Shown: positions 53,020 to 64,000 of the stretch, in pieces
How positions within the stretch are numbered: the stretch's first letter is position 1
How the letters are laid out: every line of letters starts with the position of its first letter
Assembly: GCA_025642065.1 (NCBI GenBank)
Contig: JAODUP010001052.1
Location: 26,001-90,000, forward strand
Source of the DNA: Paralvinella palmiformis
Lineage: Eukaryota; Annelida; Polychaeta; Terebellida; Alvinellidae
Length of the DNA: 64,000 bases
Direction of reading: 5' to 3'
Translations under genes and position numbers: made by a program
The notes under the pieces: generated by a model
Databases searched by the model: none
Told to the model about the DNA's origin: nothing
The model's input: only the letters and a program-made list of their open reading frames with translations

Positions 53020-53280
53020 AGTAAGAAATATGAATGTTTTATACTGTTATAATCCCGGAAGAGTGTATTTCTACTGCGGAAATCTACTTGGTTACTGCAA
53101 GCAGAGGTTTCTTTTCTTCAAATATTGTGAGTACTAGGTTACACTCATATGGGAAACGTGTTGAATATATAGCTTTTTTTAATCCCACATGTCATTTGCA
53201 ATATAGGATATCTACCTCAAATCCAGCGTTTTCGATGATAGCTGGAATATATCACCTACATGGACTTTAATTTATACCAG

Positions 53281-53590
53281 TCCACACCTAAAAACGTCTA
53301 TAATTAGGCGTGGATATAAAAACATATACTAAACGTCTATAATTAGGCGTGGATATAAAAACATATACTAAACGTCTATATTTAGGCGTCGATATAAAAA
53401 CATATACTAAACATCTATAATTAGGCGTGGATATAAAAACATATACTAAATATCTATAATTAGGCGTGGATATAAAAACATATACTAAATATCTATAATT
53501 AGGGGTGGATATAAAAACATATACTAAACATCTATAATTAGGCGTTGATATAAAAACATATACTAAACGTCATTACTTAGGCGTGGATAA
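53281..53590 (-). repeat. 39-bp VNTR, 8 units, hairpin-capped
   Basis: The unit marker AGGCG recurs at exactly 39-bp spacing (53306, 53345, 53384, 53423, 53462, 53501 as AGGGG, 53540, 53579). Individual units carry private changes (for example GGCGTCGAT and AATATCTATAA). TCCACACCTA at 53281-53290 pairs with TAGGCGTGGA at 53305-53314, the same edge hairpin as in copy 1. Confidence 0.9.
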
Positions 53591-53800
53591 ACGTTCGTAC
53601 GAGGATTGGCTGTTAGGTTTAAGGAAATCATAGTATTTAGTTAGAATTGAGGCGACATTTTGTTCTAATCCAGTTATACTCTATTGTGCGGTATTGCTAC
53701 TTTATTTGTATCTCGGTTACTTCGCTGCTTCCATATACAGGTAGTGTACTTGACACAAGTATTCATTGCGCTCAACTGAATTGGTAGGTGCGCCAAGAGC

Positions 53801-53862
<62 letters not shown>

Positions 53863-54269
53863 CGTTTCTCCCTGACCAGACACCTTGGTAGCACTGGACC
53901 CATAGGATTCGTACGGCACATATAGGTATAATTTATTTAGCTATTTGAACCCAGAATGGAGCCGAGAACAGCATCTGTGTTGACGAAATGTTTTATGTAT
54001 AAGTTACCCTTGAGCCACAACAAATTACTGCTAAATGTAACGTATGATGTCAAATTAGTTATATTGTATATATGCTAAACAACTATTGTACCACATGCAA
54101 GTGTTGCTAACTGCGAGCTGCGGTGTCAAATGGTGTTTACACAATCTGAATAGTAGCCCAGTCATATATTGGTTTAAGCATGTATAGATGGGTATATGTG
54201 TAGGGTTTTGTATGCTTAAATTGAACTATGTTTACAGGATGTATAGTGTTGATGTTCTGAGCCAGTCTA

Positions 54270-54348
<79 letters not shown>

Positions 54349-54519
54349 AGCCATATGACTTCAGCCGTGAGGCACGTACTAGCAATGTGCTGGATGACTT
54401 TCTAAAAGAAACGAATTCAAGCTTGCGTGCAGGTGTCATGTCTTTGATAAATTGATATGTCGTTAGTAAAATCTGGAAATAGATAGCATCTCTAATATTA
54501 TATAATCCAATTATATTTT

Positions 54520-55580
54520 CTAGTCCTTGTCACTATGCGAGCTGCACCATTTCGTATTCCCTGAAGACGATCGATATTATAATCATATATGTCTTACAAT
54601 AGGGAGTTACAATACTGACTAGGAGATGTTACAAATATATAGACCACAGTAACAAGACTTTCTTCTGTAAATAAAGACAGTGGATGTTCTTAAGATGGTA
54701 GTAGGCAGCTGGACAAACTGAGGTGACATGTTTATATATATTAATACGTGTGTCCAAAATAATCATTAGATATTTTACTAATCCGTTAGGGGTAATCAAA
54801 TATGCACCAAGCTAACATAATTTGGTGAAGCTAAATAGATAATATTTAATCTCAATAGGTTTTCGTCGTAGTCAGGTCAATATATGATTTCACCCCAAAA
54901 AATCGCAACAAAAGGTTGTTGGTTTTAAGTGGTTCAGTGGATCATGGACAATAGCAGTACAAGGTCTCCCAAACTCGGACTCCGGGAAAGGAGTTAATTA
55001 GCATAATTTCAAGATGGCGTCCCCCAAACTTTCAATTTATACTTGGTAAATGTATTACCAACATATAGAAACATAATACCATCATGTATCAAATGCAGCA
55101 GACCTGTCCAGAAACACAAGTATTACTGGCTTACCTTGATCAATTTGCATAATAATATTATATTTTACTCGAACCAATGATGTTTCAGTGCTTTGACCAC
55201 TTTTATAGTCAGATTGTAGTGATTTTTAAGGTTATTATTAATAATTTATTAGGAATATCATAGTCCATAGTGTGGTTTTTATATTAATAGTTTTACAAGG
55301 GCAGCTTTCAAGGATCTTGGGAAAACACCCAGAGATAATGATTTATTAACTATATTTGTAATTGGGCTTATCACAACATCCAGACAATCTTTCACAAACT
55401 GTTTATGCATAGGTTCAACTGCACAGAAAACATTATATGACCTTTTCAGCATCTGTCTGATATCAGTCTCTGTAAAAGGATCAAATGTATCCATCATGGA
55501 TATGTAGGACTCTTCTACCAATGGTTTGCCACTATGTATATTTAATATGTTTGACAGAAGACGTTATTAAAACAATGGGC
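54520..55580 (-). mobile_element. CR1/L2-type LINE, decayed and internally deleted
   Basis: The minus-strand frame 55279-55521 contains TFDPFTETDIRQML, HKQFVKDCLDVVISPITNIV and SLSLGVFPRSLKAALVKLL, the canonical block before the reverse transcriptase fingers of CR1/L2 LINEs. Further along the same strand (54600-54720) a PAAYYHLKNIHCL block matches the late region also seen at 48545-48600. The core of the reverse transcriptase between them is missing, and 54860-55270 is not recognisable. Confidence 0.7.
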
Positions 55581-55659
55581 CATATCTTTATATAAGTTGA
55601 TATTATTTGGAAAGACAGTTTGATTTGTTTGTAATAAGCATATTTACAATTTCCTATGG

Positions 55660-55826
55660 CGTCAATATTTCGTCAAAATTACGTCATGATGTCATGTGTA
55701 AAGTGTAAATAATTTAAATTTTAAATCCATTTGTATTTGCAAATTTGTCAATAATACACATGTGAAATATTCTTATTCAGATCTTTCTACATTGAAAATA
55801 ATCTGACGTCATGTGACGTAACGTCA
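55660..55826. promoter_or_regulatory. cluster of CRE/ATF-like motifs
   Basis: CGTCA cores lie at 55660, 55671 and 55682. A full palindromic TGACGTCA lies at 55804-55811 and a TGACGTAACGTCA at 55814-55826. Five such sites in 170 bp of AT-rich DNA is unusual; binding is untested. Confidence 0.35.
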
Positions 55827-56199
55827 AATTGAAGTCGTGTGATGCCAATGCAATGGGAGAATACAGTAACGGTATTGTAATTATATATCACAGTCATCAG
55901 TGTGTGGAAACTACCTAACATCAACATGATTGCTTTCAATGACCTATCCTTTGGTGCATTGTGAATGATTTCCGAAGCCTTCCAAAATAAGGGTTCGTCA
56001 AAATGATTATTGGTGAGAGTTATTCTCAGTCAAACTACAAATGTACGTAAGGATTGAAAGAATGCACGTAGCGTAGCTAGGATACATGTCTATCATTGAC
56101 AACAATTCGACAAAGGACGTACCTGCTGGTTTGGGTCCGCTGTGAATTGCGTGCATTATTCCTTGTCAATTGGGGACTTGTTGTTGAAAACACAATGAC

Positions 56200-57265
56200 A
56201 GCTCTTATAGAATGTCCACAGTTGGTACTGCGCAATTTAACCTAGGTAAGGTTTCAAACATGATATGGCGATGAACATAGTTTGAAAATCGATAATCGAT
56301 AATCAATTATGCTAACTTGTGCCATTTCTTTAGCATTCAGGAGGGATACATTTTCCTTGTAACCACATGGCTGCGTTGTATCCAAGCTGTTGTTGCCGCT
56401 ATCATACCCATGCCGTAAATGGTTCCTTTTCCATCGGTAGTTAAAATGTTATAATCGACATTGTCCTCCTAACACATCTGATGTAACCACATCAGCAGTA
56501 TTCTTTGGACATATCTGTACCTCCGCATAAGATAAGCAATCGTGGGTAATATGTCCACAATAAATCTGGACTTATACAACTAGTGGAGTTGGGATGCAAA
56601 TCACCATAGTGCGATTTCTTTCCAGGTATTCAAACATTCTTATTAGAGCCTGCTGCTGGTCCTCATTCTTAGGTCGACCCAATCTATTTTGTTTTGCAGC
56701 TGGTCCTGTTCTAAATTGTTCGGGGATGTTTCGTCCAGTTCTAAAGTTTGTGCTACATTGTGCATCATAAATACAACATTGACTGTAAATGCCCACTCAT
56801 CTGCCCGATTTTCGCAATGTGTTAATACAGTCTGAGGGAAGGAATCATTAGAAAGTTCATGATTAGCATGACTACCCATAACAACCTTTGTCCACAGAAC
56901 AAGAAGTCTGTTTTATTAGTGTAGGGACCCATGCTAACTCTAGCACTTCTCTTTTTTATTGGTGAACCTGTTCCCTGAGTTTGGCTTAGAGCACGTTTGA
57001 TGTCTTTCGTATTTGTCCATGTATTCCGACAAAGCTTATGCAACTACATCCTCCTGACATCGCTTTCTACTTGATTCACTGCTCGTATCAGCAGCACCTT
57101 TCTGGGAGAGCTTGGACATGTTTCTGTTGTCGTCATCATCAAATTCTTTTTTGATGATGTTTTGGTCTTAGTGTCACTTGCACTAACTTTGGCCCTAAAA
57201 TAAAGATAGTCTCTATCTATACGCATATTGAGTCCAAATATATTAGCTTCCTGATGATTATACAT
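56200..57265 (-). pseudogene. decayed gene of an unassigned invertebrate repeat-borne protein family
   Basis: On the minus strand, an N-terminal part (57044-57265) runs into SPIKKRSARVSMGPYTNKTD and a Cys/Gly FLFCGQ block near 56920. Then come NHELSNDSFPQTVLTHCENR and ADEWAFTVNVVF with a DAQCSTNFRTGRNIPEQF block (56640-56870), in alternating frames. Further on, DNVDYNILTTDGKGTIYGMG (about 56415-56475) is followed by MIAATTAW. I recall the pattern DNVDHN...DG..T.HGMGMIA from many predicted proteins in cnidarian and mollusc genomes, usually uncharacterised and repeated. I cannot name a function. Frameshifts and stops make this copy dead. Confidence 0.45.
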
Positions 57266-57419
57266 TACTGTAGAAAGTAAAAGAAATTAATTAACAATCA
57301 GCACCCCATATACTAATAGCACGTGAAACGAAATACACGTGGGGTATATAAGACATAATGAACCCACTTATAAAGTACTTATGAAGTAATGTTTTTCCTT
57401 TTGCAACTTACCTGAATGT

Positions 57420-57543
57420 TTGATTGATTGATTGATTGACTGATTGATTGATCGATTGAAGTAGATAGAAAGATAGACATATATGTATGAGTTTGTGTTC
57501 ATACGTTTGTGTGTATGTGTGTTTATATATGTATGTGTCTGTT

Positions 57544-57614
<71 letters not shown>
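57420..57614. repeat. (GATT)n, (AT)n and (GT)n microsatellites
   Basis: GATT repeats (57420-57460), AT array (57547-57582) and GT array (57583-57611). Confidence 0.95.
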
Positions 57615-57618
<4 letters not shown>

Positions 57619-59389
57619 TGTTTGTGTGTTTTAAGTGATGGATAAATGATTGTATTAATAGATATAACTTGACTCTGTAGACACAGACTATTAGTGGATG
57701 TTGTCTATGCCATGTATTATACCAGTTTCCGGTACAAAAGACATATTAATGTTTCTGTTATTTTCCATATGTATCATCCGATCAAATGCCTATCATATCA
57801 TATTCGCCCAAGAAAGTAGTATTACAATAGCAGCTATGTCATTCACGCTACCATTTAGGTATGGCCGGAAATTACTTAATTCATGCTGATGTAGAACCAC
57901 CGCACAAGCAACTCTATCCTAGTCATAAGAAGTGATATTGTAGGCAGATCGTTTTCCAGTATTTCTACCTTCCGGGATTCGCATGCAGCTAAGAAACCTT
58001 TTTGGTAGTTTTCACTTGATTCAAATTTTTTGAATATCGAATTTCATATTGGAAATAAATGCCAAAAAACACCATCACTGATTACACGAAATGTGACTGG
58101 GATTAGGCAAGCGTGAGAAATGTGAATCTTTTATCATATTAACAGTTTATCAACTGTCAGTGTTGTTGTTTTGGTTTATTTGGTGTTGTTGTTGTTGTTG
58201 TTGCTGTTTTTCATCTCTAAATACATACTCACTTGTGTGACATTTAGATGAAGTAAATTTCTTTCTTTCTGCAAGTCAATTAAATCTAATGAACAATCAA
58301 CTAGCATGTATTGGAATTAAAAACATCAGTTCATAATAAATTATCATTAAGATTCTATCGATTTTAATACTAAATCTGGCTAATTATATCCCGAATCAAA
58401 TAACTTGGGACAACTATTTCATTAGCCCGGATTAGTCAGGTATCACTTTATCTGGTGACAAGGGAGGACTGTTTTCATCTATGAAGAGATCAGTTAGATT
58501 TCAGTAAGAAAGTCAGCTATAAAACATTCCCTGATATGTTTGGTACAATCTTAAAAACCATTAACATTCGAAACATTTGGCAAATATTCCATAATTTAAT
58601 TACCCTATAGATAATTAGATTTCGGTTAAATAAAGGTATTGGCCAGCTTATATAATTCGAAAGCATAGGATATTTTTGCATTTTGACTGAAGTGATGCTA
58701 AATTATACGTTGTAGATAAAATTTAAAATTACTCTGGACGAATAGCAACTTTGTTGCGCTTTCATATTCTACAAATTGGAGACCATCGCCTGTTTGGAAA
58801 GGATTCCATTACCTTAGTAAATATTAATTAATTAAAAATTATTCTCCAGATGGTGATTTGGTTTGTTACGAAAGTGCTCGCCCATTTATTCGTACATTTA
58901 TCAAGGTAGTCTCCGTGTTATTATATCGGTGATGAAGTGATTCCCAGTTATTGCTTGATATAAAGTTATTTGTCTCATTTCAATTACAGGTATCATCTAT
59001 CTGGACCTAATCTGTTGATGTTCAGTCATGCTATCAACTGTCTGCTAACGGTAAATCCGTTCATAACAACTATTACCGTCACCATATAATTAATGAATGT
59101 ATTAATTATACACATATTGACGTCCACGTAAATTGATTGAGCTGCGGCTGATTATTACAAGCTGTTGTTGATAAAGTTGTCGTGAGAATTTGCCGCTTGG
59201 CAAGAACAAAATAATTCATATTTTCTATTGATTAACTCCAATTAAAAATAAAGTAAATGCTCGATATGTCTACATCGTACAAAGTTAGTCCATACAGACA
59301 GACGCTAAATTGACTATATACAGAAAAAGACTTGCTAACGCGTAATATATAATACAAGCAACACAAACTAATTTTGACATATCAGTAGT

Positions 59390-59391
<2 letters not shown>
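57615..59391. other. no recognisable gene; longest stretch free of repeat copies in the right half
   Basis: It contains a short GTT repeat (58186-58206) and many homeodomain-type TAAT cores, which are expected by chance in AT-rich DNA. Candidate for comparison with other species, nothing more. Confidence 0.4.
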
Positions 59392-59449
<58 letters not shown>

Positions 59450-59615
59450 AAATCGGCAATTCATGGCGACGTATTAAGTTGGCGAATTTCATAATCTGGA
59501 CAAGATTGCGGCGTTTTAATTTTGGCGAATTCTTGGTTTTATGAGATTGGCGATTTTTTGCCATTTGCCAAATTCTGTCAATTTAATACGATCATCAACA
59601 TTTGCTCTTATCTAC

Positions 59616-59680
<65 letters not shown>
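59392..59680. repeat. two (AT)n arrays flanking a GGCGA-rich segment
   Basis: AT arrays (59392-59446 and 59618-59680) bracket about 170 bp in which GGCGA recurs (ATGGCGACG, TTGGCGAATT, TTGGCGAATTC, TTGGCGATT), with TTTGCCA near the right. Similar GGCGAATT-rich dispersed repeats are known from several invertebrates; this may be one with AT arrays at both edges. Confidence 0.6.
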
Positions 59681-59683
<3 letters not shown>

Positions 59684-61079
59684 ATATTGTATATTGTATA
59701 AAAAGGTCAAGTAATATCCACAATGAGAACTCGATCAATACAGTGTGTCTAATAAATACGTTGTTAGTGCAGATAAATACTTGGTGTGTGGCTGTACATA
59801 TACGCCCAAATTGGGTTGGGTGAAGACGCCTTCCTTTTCATTCTTCAGTTTGTTTGTGTTTTGTCCCCTTGTTTCAAGTTCAAAGGTGGGTATCTGCTCG
59901 TCTGGAATTCATCTGATCTGTAGATATTCTAGTATGTATGTCTCGTGATCATGTTGTAGATATGACGCAGCATTAAGTGTTCAATCTTCACAGTAGAGCC
60001 AGCGTGTTTGTTTACGTGATGAAATGTATCCAACCTCTGATTACCTGTTTTGGAATATATATACTTCTCTCTGTGCCCTTTGCTAATCCATAACGTACGA
60101 CACGTAAATGTTTACAATTTGCCTCTGGATGCATATGTACCTTATTCACACTGGTTCTCCTGCACAACACCACAAATATCAAGTGTTATGTCTACCATGT
60201 ACATAGTAGATTTCTTCATTTCGGCTCTCCCACGCACAAAGGTATCTGCACCACATATTGCAGTCCGAAACGAGCGCTGAAACCTGGACCGACTTCGATG
60301 ACATGTCAACATCAAATAGCTACATGTACACTCCGATCGAATCCTCAGTCACAGATGGGAACTAAATTTAGTATAAAGATTTAAAATTATTATAATTTAT
60401 AATTGTAAATGCTACTTAGTTCACCCTCCACGTTTTATAAGTAACTTGGCATTCACCTGTTTGAAGTGTTTCCATCTAGTACCCGCAAGTTACGTAACAT
60501 TGGTGGAGCTCAATCACAGATTAGCTTATTCACTGGTGTAGATAATTCGGGCTATTCAAACAACTGCCTAGTCCTGAAAAAAAAGATTACCTTGAAATTG
60601 GCTGTTCGTATCTAATCTAGTGTAATGAAATTGTTGGTGAATTCACCACCACTGGTGTACCTTAAACAACACCATGTCACTAATAATTAATCTAGGATGT
60701 TATTCTATATAATGAAGTGTACCCTTGTTTACGAAACAAATAATACTCTAACAGTGTCACTGTTGATGTTTCGATGTGATGCCAAGTCTGGGGCTGACAT
60801 CACAAACGAATCCGCTGTTGGTTCTTGATCCAAATCTTGGTTGGAGACGCACGCTTCGAGCCTACAATCTTGTCGTATATCGCGGTTGATAAAAGAAATC
60901 CATCAGACAAAGTTCCAGTATTACTAATAGTTGGTGTTCATGTAATTTGACCCAGCAAAACAATATTAAAGTAACCAAGTTACATTTTAGAATATACATC
61001 TTTCACCTATATAAATGTAATATTAATATTGTTATCTAACTTAGAAATGGTCATATTTCGAAAATGCTCACCTATATTA
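59681..61079. other. no recognisable gene
   Basis: Plus-strand frames at 59745-59948 and 60050-60280 look moderately protein-like but match no family I know. A patch near 60770-60920 is GC-richer than its surroundings. Confidence 0.4.
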
Positions 61080-61826
61080 GGCCATTCAGAGTACATTTAA
61101 TGTAGTCAGAGAGTCATCTCTAGGGCTTATATTAGATACTACTCTAGAAATAGAGAAGCAGGTGAATTATATATGTAAGTCCTGTTATTATCAAATAAGA
61201 AATATAGGACTTATTCGTTAGTACATAAATGATGAGACATACAAGACATTAGTCCAAGCCCTTATTATTTCTCGATTGGACTATGGAAATACATTGTTAT
61301 ATAGTATACCCCTCTCTCTGACAAACCGCCTACAGTGAGTGCAAAACTGTGCTGCGCGTCTGGTAACACGCATCGCAAAAAGGAATATACAACGCCAGTT
61401 TTGTTCTGGCTGCGCTGGCTTCCTGTACGTTTCAGATCACTGTACACAATCCTGTTTCACATATTCAAAGTACTGAGTGGAACAAAACCATTGTATCCAA
61501 GCGATCTGACCGAAACATATACACCACTGAGAATGCTCCGATAGGAGTCCTATTAACGTTTAAATGTACCCCTAAAACCCCCACATTAATGTACTGAGAG
61601 ACATCCTTCCGAACATCAGCTCCTAGGCTGTTCAATACGTTGCCAAACCACATTATCTCGTAGTAGGTAAAGACATATTTTGTAAGGTTTTTAAAACCCA
61701 CTGATTTAATTTGGCATATTTTAAACCAGTTTATTATATATGAAATGTGAGCTCTGAATATATTTTAACTATGTTTTAAATGTAAAGCGCCTTAGAGCAA
61801 TTAAAGTTGAATAAGGGACTATATGA

Positions 61827-61862
<36 letters not shown>

Positions 61863-61873
61863 GTTGTTGTTGT
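61080..61873 (+). mobile_element. CR1/L2-type LINE 3' portion with tail
   Basis: Plus-strand blocks are: SRLDYGNTLLYS-like (about 61270-61305), LTNRLQ-x-VQNCAARLVT-like (61320-61365), LRWLPVRFRSLYTILFHIFK (61410-61470), then GTKPLYPSDLTETYTP. The 3' UTR includes AAAGCGCCTTAGAGCA and AAGGGACTATATGAATTATT, ending in an ATT tail (61826-61860). It is 5'-truncated, with frameshifts. The 3' end differs from the 42.8/48.1-kb family, so it is a second CR1/L2 subfamily. Confidence 0.85.
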
Positions 61874-62132
61874 AATATTATCGTTATTAGCTTTATTTAG
61901 TAGTAGTAGTTTGTTGTTGTGGTTGTTGTTGTACAAATACTACTAGTAGTGGAAGCAGTAGTAGCAATAATGGTATGAAAAGTAGCAGCAGTATCTGTAG
62001 TAGTAGTAGCAGTATTAGTAGTAGTCATAGTAGTAGTAGTAGTAGTAGTAGTAACAGTATTAGTAGTAGCAGTATTAGTAGTAGTCATAGTAGTAGTAGT
62101 AGTAGTAGTAATAGTAGTAGTAACAGTAATAA
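61874..62132. repeat. (AGT)n-rich trinucleotide block
   Basis: About 250 bp of AGT/AGC repeats with two near-identical AGTAGCAGTATTAGTAGTAG segments. It lies between the ATT tail of one LINE and the start of the next. Protein-like frames here are artefacts. Confidence 0.9.
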
Positions 62133-62189
62133 ATAAACAAATAAAAAAGGTCAGAAATAATATTTCAGCATAATCCAATTGTAATTTTC

Positions 62190-64000
62190 TTTATCAGTAT
62201 ACTCACAACAAACATTGATATTCTTGTATTTAATGATGACAAAGTAAATTCTGAACTCATCACCAAGTCTGACGCTGTCTTATCAGACTTATGTGAATAA
62301 TACCACACTATACTAAAATCCTTACTCGACAAACACCCACATCTCAGATCAGGTACGTCGCCATTACTTAGAACGCGTTTTGGAGTCAATTACGCAAGCA
62401 ACTTAACATATCTAGATATACTAAACAGTGAATAAAGCTAAAGCGGACTTGATCTCCAACAACTCGGAAAATCCTCGTCAAATCTGAAGCTGGTTAAATA
62501 AAACCATCTACAGAAAGGCTTCCGTTTCTCTCACCGCTCATGATTTAACTAATTCACCCTGCAATTCATTTTCCTGACATTTCAAGGAAAAGATTCCCCC
62601 CCCCCCCTCAAATTCAAGTTTAAACAACTGAAGTTACAAACCCGATCTTATTATCCCGTAATAGTTCATGTGGAGTTAATTATATTCCTACATTTCTACA
62701 ATAATTTCATCTTCACTCATTAGTTGTTCCAATTACTACGATAATAGATTTACCATAAACTCTGAAGTGTTCCTTTCTCATTTTAGATATCCCATCTAAA
62801 CCCTGTTCATAAGAAACCATCTTTACCAGCCAATGACTTAAATAGCTATAGGCCTATTTCTAATATATTGTTCCTATCTAAAGTATTAGAAAAGTAGTAT
62901 CCTGTCGCCTGAGCGTTCACTTAAACTGTAAGCACTTGTGTAATGTTTTTAGTCTGCTTACAAACAATTTAGCTCTACAGAAAGCGTTCTACTGGAAATT
63001 CACTAAACATGGAGCACCAACACTATTAGATTTATCTGCAGCTTTTGACACCATTGATTATTCTGTTCTTCTTGATGGACTATCTGATTGGTATGGTATA
63101 TCGGCCATAGCACGCACTTGAATCCTTCCATTCGTAATAAGTAGGTTTCAATCAATAAAAATAGGAAATTGTTTTTCAAAGGAAGTTCCTTGTTTTGCGG
63201 CGTTCCCTACAAAATAGGCCATCATGTATATGCAGATGACACCCAATTATCATATCTTGATCTACAGTAGGCACAAATATAGTTGTCTTACAGAGCAAGA
63301 TGACTGTCTCATTGATAGCTCTGGCTGGATGACAAATAATAGACTTAAGTTCATTGCGAACAAAACAGCAAACTTACTCGATTCTTCCCTACTCCAATGC
63401 TTGTTCATGCCATGAGACCATTACTCACTGTACGTAATCTTGGTGTTACATTTGATAGCGATTTTAATTTCAGAAACATATTTCTCTGCTATGTCGCTGC
63501 TGATTCTACCATATTCGTGACCGTCGCCGTATACGTCGTTATATTTCCCTTGCAGTCGCCAAAACCATTATTACAGCAATCATTACTAGTAGGCTTGATT
63601 ACTGCAACTCTCTTCTTTTCAGCTTCGCATCTAAGGAAATTCTAAAACTTCAGTGTCTTCAGAACTGCTTAGCTAGGGTTGTACACGGCTCCTTGGTTTT
63701 ATCATTCGGTGCCACCCCCTGAAATCAATCTAGCATCATTTTCAAACTCTGTGCCATTGCTTATCAAACTCTTCTTTCAGAGAAACTGCGTATCTACTTG
63801 TCATGTTTTCTCATCACCCAAGCCCCTAAACCGCCGTTCATCTGGTTTTCACTTGTTTTGGCTCTCCATGGTAAACTGATACAGGAGCTCGTGCTTTTTT
63901 GTTGCTGTCCCTATTCTTTGGAATTATCTCCCCGAATATGTTAAGTCACCGAATAGCCTAGTTTCTTCACCGTTTGAAAACTCACCTTTGCAGATTTGGT
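62190..64000 (+). pseudogene. CR1/L2-type LINE, endonuclease-RT linker and reverse transcriptase (runs off window)
   Basis: It starts with a linker block ILKSLLDKHPHLRSG (about 62310-62355), as found between endonuclease and reverse transcriptase. Fingers follow (LPANDLNSYRPISN-like, about 62825-62865), then LLDLSAAFDTIDYSVLLDGL with DWYGIS (63020-63110) and CGVP (63198). The next element is HHVYADDTQLS (YADD at 63229-63240), directly after CGVP-YKIG, so about 30 residues normally between GVPQG and YADD are missing. Then DSSGWMTNNRLKF, VRNLGVTFDSDFNF (63425-63470), LDYCNSLLFSF, LKLQCLQNCLARVV and a C-terminal block reaching the window edge. Several frame changes show decay. It is the same subfamily as 34920-35873. 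Confidence 0.85.

Larger units (their letters stand above)
52777..54344 (-). mobile_element. composite VNTR-SINE element, copy 2
   Basis: Reading the minus strand from 54344: (AT)n 54272-54344; segment I to 53861; (AT)n 53802-53860; segment II to 53591; VNTR 53281-53590 (8 units); segment III to 53019; (AT)n 52966-53018; SINE 52777-52965. It is the inverted partner of 45139-46823, and about 5.95 kb separates the two arms. All three AT arrays and the VNTR differ in length between copies, while the unique segments differ by only a few substitutions. Confidence 0.75.

Noticed and set aside
60770..60920. Coding-looking GC-richer patch on the minus strand
   Set aside because: Readable pieces occur in more than one frame but none matches a family I can name and stops interrupt each. 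Too weak to annotate as a gene.

Overview
The window looks like AT-rich, repeat-dense nuclear DNA from an invertebrate animal. The reasons are degenerate CR1/L2-type LINE fragments, a BEL/Pao LTR retrotransposon, a THAP-fused PIF/Harbinger-type transposase relic, a tRNA-derived SINE with intact-looking A and B boxes, and at least 27 long (AT)n arrays. A mollusc or another lophotrochozoan would fit this repeat mix, but that is inference; nothing here fixes the species. I found no intact protein-coding gene, rRNA or functional tRNA, and no bacterial-type operon. The window is probably intergenic or intronic, and nearly every recognisable coding trace is a decayed mobile element.

Layout. 0-10 kb: a SINE sits directly against a dispersed repeat; then come a possible THAP-domain first exon (4776-4852), a CpG-rich promoter-like patch (5122-5160) and a LINE ORF1-like relic (8640-9400). 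10-20 kb: LINE scraps, a decayed LINE reverse transcriptase (15.5-16.2 kb) and two dispersed-repeat copies. 22-25 kb: an internally deleted BEL/Pao element on the minus strand. 27-32 kb: a dispersed repeat, a LINE reverse transcriptase on the minus strand and the THAP/DDE transposase relic. 35-43 kb: a CR1/L2 LINE, second copies of two dispersed repeats, a DNA-transposon end, a LINE 3' end and a Death-domain-like relic. 45-54 kb: two recent, inverted copies of a composite element. 54-57 kb: LINE pieces, a CRE-like motif cluster and a decayed gene of an unassigned invertebrate repeat-borne family. 61-64 kb: two LINEs on the plus strand, the second running off the window.

The most interesting structure is the pair at 45139-46823 (+) and 52777-54344 (-). 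Each copy reads (AT)n - segment I - (AT)n - segment II - 39-bp VNTR - segment III - (AT)n - tRNA-derived SINE with an ATC-rich tail. Homology ends at an (AT)n array on one side and at the SINE 3' tail on the other. Segment III shows 5 differences in 237 bp, so the copies are young. The design (unique part, VNTR, then SINE) resembles in outline the primate SVA composite retrotransposons, though no relationship is implied. An ordinary inverted segmental duplication is the main alternative.

The recognisable genes do not form a pathway. They are layers of transposon insertion and decay, with microsatellites repeatedly marking the edges of dispersed repeats. All homology calls come from reading the translated sequence against remembered family motifs; no database search was run.
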